Program-made: the position numbers and the translations under genes
In this document: in pieces, positions 7,934 to 11,698 of the stretch
Layout of the letters: every line of letters begins with the position of its first letter
Position numbering within the stretch: the stretch's first letter is position 1
Assembly: GCA_964389805.1 (NCBI GenBank)
Contig: CAYMFU010000268.1
Span: forward strand, 1 to 11,698
From: JAGTVG01 sp964389805
GTDB lineage: Bacteria; Bacteroidota; Bacteroidia; Cytophagales; Cyclobacteriaceae
Direction: 5' to 3'
DNA: 11,698 nt
The notes under the pieces: model-generated
What the model was told of the DNA's origin: nothing
Databases searched by the model: none
The model's input: the letters and a program-made list of their open reading frames with translations, nothing else

Positions 7934-9313
7934 TTAAATTACGCTATTGAAGAAAGTGTAATAAGGCTCATTATTAATAATTTTCTGAAGATATACAGCA
8001 AATTCTCTTGCGTGGTAGTCACCCCACATACTCGATTCACCATATGGAATATTACTACCCTCCGGTATATAATCCCAGTTATTTGGATAATGGTATACTG
8101 AATGAAGGATCAAACCCTGATGGTCCGGATCCATTGATAGATATTTTTCAGAGAGCAAGGTTTTGATCACTGTTAAACCAGCCTGTGTATATTTTTTGCT
8201 TTCCTCAAAGTGGCCAAGTTCTTCAAAGTGTTTCCCAAGGCGTAATAATCCCTGACAAGCTATTGAAGCTGCTGAACTATCAACCGGTTCAAATTTATTA
8301 AAAGGATCGGAAGGCACATTCCTGAAATCACCTAGTTGTCCAAGTCCAGGTGCACCCGTATCCCAATAAGGAATCCCATCTGTAGGTGTTTCTGATATAT
8401 AAAAATCTGATGTCGCGGTAGCCGCTTTTACCATAAATTCTTCAATCTCGTGCCGGCCGCCTGCAATTTCCAGTTCTTTATCAGAAAGCGCATCAATTAG
8501 TTCAAGTTCTTCAGCAAATCCGCTAATCGCCCATGCCAAACCCCGCGTCCAGGTAGAAAATCCTGAATATCCCTGTTGGGTTCCCGGACATCGATAATTA
8601 CCATCGTTGATATTAAAAATGCTTTCATGAGCGGTTCTTCCTTGTTTATCATACCTATCCCTCCCTTCACCATAAAAAACAGCATATTTAGCCGTAGACA
8701 TGGTATGTTGTATACCTCTTTGCAGGAGATTAATTATTTTGTCGTTTTCCGCATGTAATTTGTGTCCTAATAGATGACTAATTACAAGAATTCTTACGGA
8801 CCTTATGGTATCTACAAATAAAGAATGAGGACCATTAAAGGAATATATATATCCGCCATCAATAGTTTCCTGCCATCTTGCTGCCTGAATGGCGCCGGAT
8901 ATCATTAATGCTTGCTTGTAAAAATGAGCCTCCCATTCATTTGTCTTTATTCTACCCTCCTTAATCAACCGTAACAGGTTGCCATAGGTGCTGATGTTAT
9001 TGAAACCATGATCATGAACCCCTATATGACTTACGTGAGAGGTCATGTTCTTTAAAGTACCATCCCGGCCTATATTAAGGAAGCGATCATCTCCCGTCGC
9101 ATCATATTGTAGTATTGAAGAACCGTACATAAACCCCTGCGTCCATTCCGTCCATCCTCGTGTGGTATATTTCCCTTTGGCAGTGAAGACAGGTGCCCCC
9201 ATACTTGAGTCAAAGGACTTATCAATATCAAGGATCTTATCCCCTGATAATTTCCAGAAGGTTTTCAGATCATCGTATAAATCTTCAATTTTAATGTTGT
9301 AATCTATGATCAT
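7934..9313 (-). CDS. GH88-like unsaturated glucuronyl hydrolase
   Basis: An (alpha/alpha)6-barrel enzyme of the GH88 type, which hydrates the 4,5 double bond of unsaturated uronic acids at the end of lyase-made oligosaccharides and so frees a 4-deoxy-5-keto-uronate. Catalytic Asp candidates match the two of Bacillus unsaturated glucuronyl hydrolase (Asp88, Asp149): Asp101 in HDHGFN (codon 9013-9011) and Asp168 in FVDTI (8812-8810). Other family marks are STWTRGLAWAISGF (253-266), VDSSAASIACQGLLRL (344-359), ILHSVYHYP (402-410) and SSMWGDYHAREFAVYL (427-442). At 459 aa it is longer than the Bacillus enzyme (377 aa). No signal peptide is seen, so it probably acts on imported oligosaccharides in the cytoplasm. 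The gene follows GH2 after 18 bases. The source polymer (ulvan, glycosaminoglycan, rhamnogalacturonan or another uronate polymer) cannot be told. Confidence 0.9.
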   Translation of the reverse strand: MIIDYNIKIEDLYDDLKTFWKLSGDKILDIDKSFDSSMGAPVFTAKGKYTTRGWTEWTQGFMYGSSILQYDATGDDRFLNIGRDGTLKNMTSHVSHIGVHDHGFNNISTYGNLLRLIKEGRIKTNEWEAHFYKQALMISGAIQAARWQETIDGGYIYSFNGPHSLFVDTIRSVRILVISHLLGHKLHAENDKIINLLQRGIQHTMSTAKYAVFYGEGRDRYDKQGRTAHESIFNINDGNYRCPGTQQGYSGFSTWTRGLAWAISGFAEELELIDALSDKELEIAGGRHEIEEFMVKAATATSDFYISETPTDGIPYWDTGAPGLGQLGDFRNVPSDPFNKFEPVDSSAASIACQGLLRLGKHFEELGHFEESKKYTQAGLTVIKTLLSEKYLSMDPDHQGLILHSVYHYPNNWDYIPEGSNIPYGESSMWGDYHAREFAVYLQKIINNEPYYTFFNSVI

Positions 9314-9331
9314 GTATTATAAAGTCTAAAT

Positions 9332-11698
9332 TTATCTGAAATCAAAATATAACTGAATGTAAAGGTCACCATCCATTCTATGCCTGCGGTACATGTTAGT
9401 TTGAGATTGTGGTCCCAGCAATTCCGGCTTTTTAAATTTAGTTCCAACCGGGCTTATCCCCTGTAAAAATGAAATATCACCTTCAGGAAATTCAGCTTTT
9501 GTATATCGAGGATCCGACTGAGGGTCATCAGGGGTATACAACCTGAAAAACAAATTCTCTGTGCTGGTATAAATTGTAAACGGTTTTTCATCATTCAATA
9601 ATTTCAACCAATACATGTTTGAGTGATAACCCTTAAATTCAGGATAATCATAAGATTCCCCAGTTATTGTATTATTATATTCCTTTTCCCATACATTCAG
9701 GCTGACTCCTTTCAGCCTGTTCTTCCATACTCTGAACGGACCGTTCCCAAGCCACTTAATTCCATACATTTTTTCCTCCGGATAATCAAAATTGATACCG
9801 AAATAAGGTTGATAATTATTTGGGACATAAACCACTTCAAGTTCGAGGATCCCATTCCCGGACAAGGTCCAGGTAACAGATTTCAAATTGCCTTGATATA
9901 AAGCCTTATATATAAAATAATTACCATCCTGTTTGGCATAATAGTCCACAAATTCTGATTTACCTTCAGCTAATATGGGCCCACCTTTTATTGATATCTC
10001 GGTACCTGAGCTTATTACCTTCTGTAAGAGGCCTGACTGCTCTTCAATGCGAATTTCAACATCACCTGCCTGCATGACTATTGCACCGTCCAAGGATTTT
10101 CCTTCCGCTATTGATGTTGTTTCAAGATCGAAATACTCTGATAATTTATCCTTTGGTAATTGTATCGGCCAATCCCAGGTATGTATTTCCCGATCATGTG
10201 GATCCTTAATGGTAATTAAAAGGGATTCAGCATCATTCCAGTTTGTTGGAAGATCAAAGTTCAATTCTCCCCAATTTCCGGGCATGATATCCGGAGCTTT
10301 GATATTATTTTCCAATATCACATTAAACCCGGCATCTTCATCATTGGGATATTTATACTTCACTAATTTATAGGAAAAGTCACATTGATTTAGATTAGTA
10401 TAGTGATATCGATTCTCTACCTTAAACTTGCCATTAAAGGCATCTGTAATATATTTTTCCTCAAAATACACTGGTGCCCAAATTTCTTTTATCGTATAAA
10501 AACTACCTTCTTTTTCCCGATATGGTCCAAGGATTCCATCGGGCGCATGGTTGCCATCGCTGTCAAGAAATCCCTCCTTGTCGGTACGGGATATTGATTC
10601 GTCTGAAAACACCCATAAAAAGGCCCCTGCTGATGTAGGCTTCCTCCAAATAAGATCCCAGAAATCATCCAATCCGGCACCATGCCCTCCATCGTACAAC
10701 CCATGTAGCACTTCTGTCGGGAAAAATATCTGGCTTCCATTAAATGAATCATTAGTTCCGTAGTTGTAATCAATATAATGGTTGGTATCTGTTTTTCTAA
10801 AATTCTCCCAAGGATGGATCAATTCTCTTTCCTGTGGATCATATTTGATAAATTCATCATCCAATTCAGTATTCCAACCACCTTCATTCCCATTATCCCA
10901 TATTACAATACTTGGATGATTCACATCCCTCGTCACCATTTCCTTTACAAGCTTTTTGCCAACATCAGTATTATAAGCAGCTTGCCAGCCAGCCAGTTCA
11001 TCCAAAACAAAAAGTCCCAGGGAATCACATACATCCAGAAAATGTTGATCAGGCGGGTAGTGAGACATTCTTACTGCATTCATATTCATTTCCTTCATTA
11101 GATTCACATCCTGAGTACTCAGTTCCTTATTTAAGGTCCTTCCGGTCTCAGGCCAGAATGAATGTCGGCAAACTCCTTTAAACTTTATTTTAACTCCATT
11201 CACATATATGCCATCTCTCTCCCTGACTTCGACCGTTCTGAATCCAAACCGTTCGGTTAAGGTATGAAGTAACATATCATCCTTTAATAAGCTGATCTCG
11301 ATAAAATATAAGTTAGGAAATTCAGGAGACCATAACTTTATATTATCAACCCTGGTCGATAGATTTACTTTAAGAATACCTTTTGTGATTTTCTCTCTAA
11401 AATCTTCACCAACCTGATTACCGCTACTATCAATAATTCTAGCCCTTATTTTATTGGCTGATCTGATATTGGATAAATATACGTCAGCATAAAAGCTCCC
11501 ATCAGCACGAGGATTAAGAGCGATCCTTTCAATGTGTTGCTTTGGTTTGATTTCAAGATAAACTGGCCGGAAAATTCCACCGAAAATCCAATAGTCGGCA
11601 TATCTTTCGGCATTATTCACAGAGGGATCAGCGGAATGTTTACTAACAGTTACTTCCAGTTCGTTATCAGAGTTTACTTTTAGAAGCTTAGTTATGTT
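9332..11698 (-). CDS. Glycoside hydrolase family 2 (beta-galactosidase-like), partial, 5' end beyond window
   Basis: First visible gene of the operon. The frame is open to the window edge, adding 26 residues before the internal GTG at 11620, including DNELEVTVSKHSADPS, so that GTG is not the start; 788 residues are visible. The order is: end of the sugar-binding domain (NNAERYADYWIFGGIFRPVYLE), an Ig-like domain, the TIM barrel, a second beta-sandwich, and a C-terminal domain recalling the LacZ small-chain region (WLGNGPFRVWKNRLKG). The acid/base is Glu in IVIWDNGNEGGWN (codon 10885-10883). The probable nucleophile is Glu in PTEVLHGLYDGGHGAGL (10714-10712), aligned with LacZ CEYAHAMGNS. GH2 enzymes release beta-linked sugars such as galactose, glucuronate or mannose with retention; which sugar is unknown here. 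The barrel residue pattern is unlike plain LacZ (LWVFSDE replaces the usual GGFIWDWVDQ type). A signal peptide cannot be judged because the N-terminus is missing. Confidence 0.93.
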   Translation of the reverse strand, partial: NITKLLKVNSDNELEVTVSKHSADPSVNNAERYADYWIFGGIFRPVYLEIKPKQHIERIALNPRADGSFYADVYLSNIRSANKIRARIIDSSGNQVGEDFREKITKGILKVNLSTRVDNIKLWSPEFPNLYFIEISLLKDDMLLHTLTERFGFRTVEVRERDGIYVNGVKIKFKGVCRHSFWPETGRTLNKELSTQDVNLMKEMNMNAVRMSHYPPDQHFLDVCDSLGLFVLDELAGWQAAYNTDVGKKLVKEMVTRDVNHPSIVIWDNGNEGGWNTELDDEFIKYDPQERELIHPWENFRKTDTNHYIDYNYGTNDSFNGSQIFFPTEVLHGLYDGGHGAGLDDFWDLIWRKPTSAGAFLWVFSDESISRTDKEGFLDSDGNHAPDGILGPYREKEGSFYTIKEIWAPVYFEEKYITDAFNGKFKVENRYHYTNLNQCDFSYKLVKYKYPNDEDAGFNVILENNIKAPDIMPGNWGELNFDLPTNWNDAESLLITIKDPHDREIHTWDWPIQLPKDKLSEYFDLETTSIAEGKSLDGAIVMQAGDVEIRIEEQSGLLQKVISSGTEISIKGGPILAEGKSEFVDYYAKQDGNYFIYKALYQGNLKSVTWTLSGNGILELEVVYVPNNYQPYFGINFDYPEEKMYGIKWLGNGPFRVWKNRLKGVSLNVWEKEYNNTITGESYDYPEFKGYHSNMYWLKLLNDEKPFTIYTSTENLFFRLYTPDDPQSDPRYTKAEFPEGDISFLQGISPVGTKFKKPELLGPQSQTNMYRRHRMDGDLYIQLYFDFR

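Noticed and set aside
10403..11181. Plus-strand open frames opposite the GH2 gene
   Set aside because: They are shadows of a well-conserved GH2 coding sequence on the minus strand, with no domain, signal or start context of their own.
11618..11620. GTG as the start of the GH2 protein
   Set aside because: The frame continues open to the window edge and the upstream residues fit the GH2 sugar-binding domain, so the GTG is an internal Val codon.

Overview
The window looks like chromosomal DNA from a Bacteroidota (Bacteroidetes) bacterium. It is AT-rich with dense coding. It carries a TPR-type sensor histidine kinase, an S41 lipoprotein peptidase and a secreted CotH-like protein of kinds common in that phylum, plus a carbohydrate-catabolic gene cluster that is cut by the right edge. 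No RNA gene, insertion sequence, CRISPR array, integrase or origin could be recognised.

Left part (1-3845): a plus-strand gene for a periplasmic TPR-repeat sensor histidine kinase meets, tail to tail, a minus-strand gene for an S41 (C-terminal processing protease type) lipoprotein. No response regulator lies next to the kinase, so it is an orphan within this view. The 21-bp palindrome in front of the peptidase gene overlaps a Bacteroidota-type -7 promoter motif.

Middle (3846-5168): a minus-strand gene encodes a CotH-kinase-like protein of a Bacteroidota family without a firm function. Its open frame lacks a signal peptide, but a convincing one lies directly upstream in another frame. This suggests a one-base frameshift, either real or from sequencing.

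Right part (5169-11698): five minus-strand genes are separated by only 2-18 bases and are probably one operon. In transcription order they encode a GH2 glycoside hydrolase (5' end beyond the window), a GH88 unsaturated-uronyl hydrolase-like enzyme, a TIM-barrel sugar-phosphate isomerase/epimerase-like protein, a Gfo/Idh/MocA NAD(P)-dependent oxidoreductase and an SDR-family reductase. The four genes with visible 5' ends show no signal peptide, so their products are probably cytoplasmic. The likely job is intracellular breakdown of an imported oligosaccharide: GH2 and GH88 split it, and the TIM-barrel protein and two dehydrogenases process the released sugar, possibly a keto- or deoxy-uronate. 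Neither transporter, SusCD pair, kinase nor aldolase is visible, so the substrate and end product remain unknown. This operon is the most interesting part of the window.
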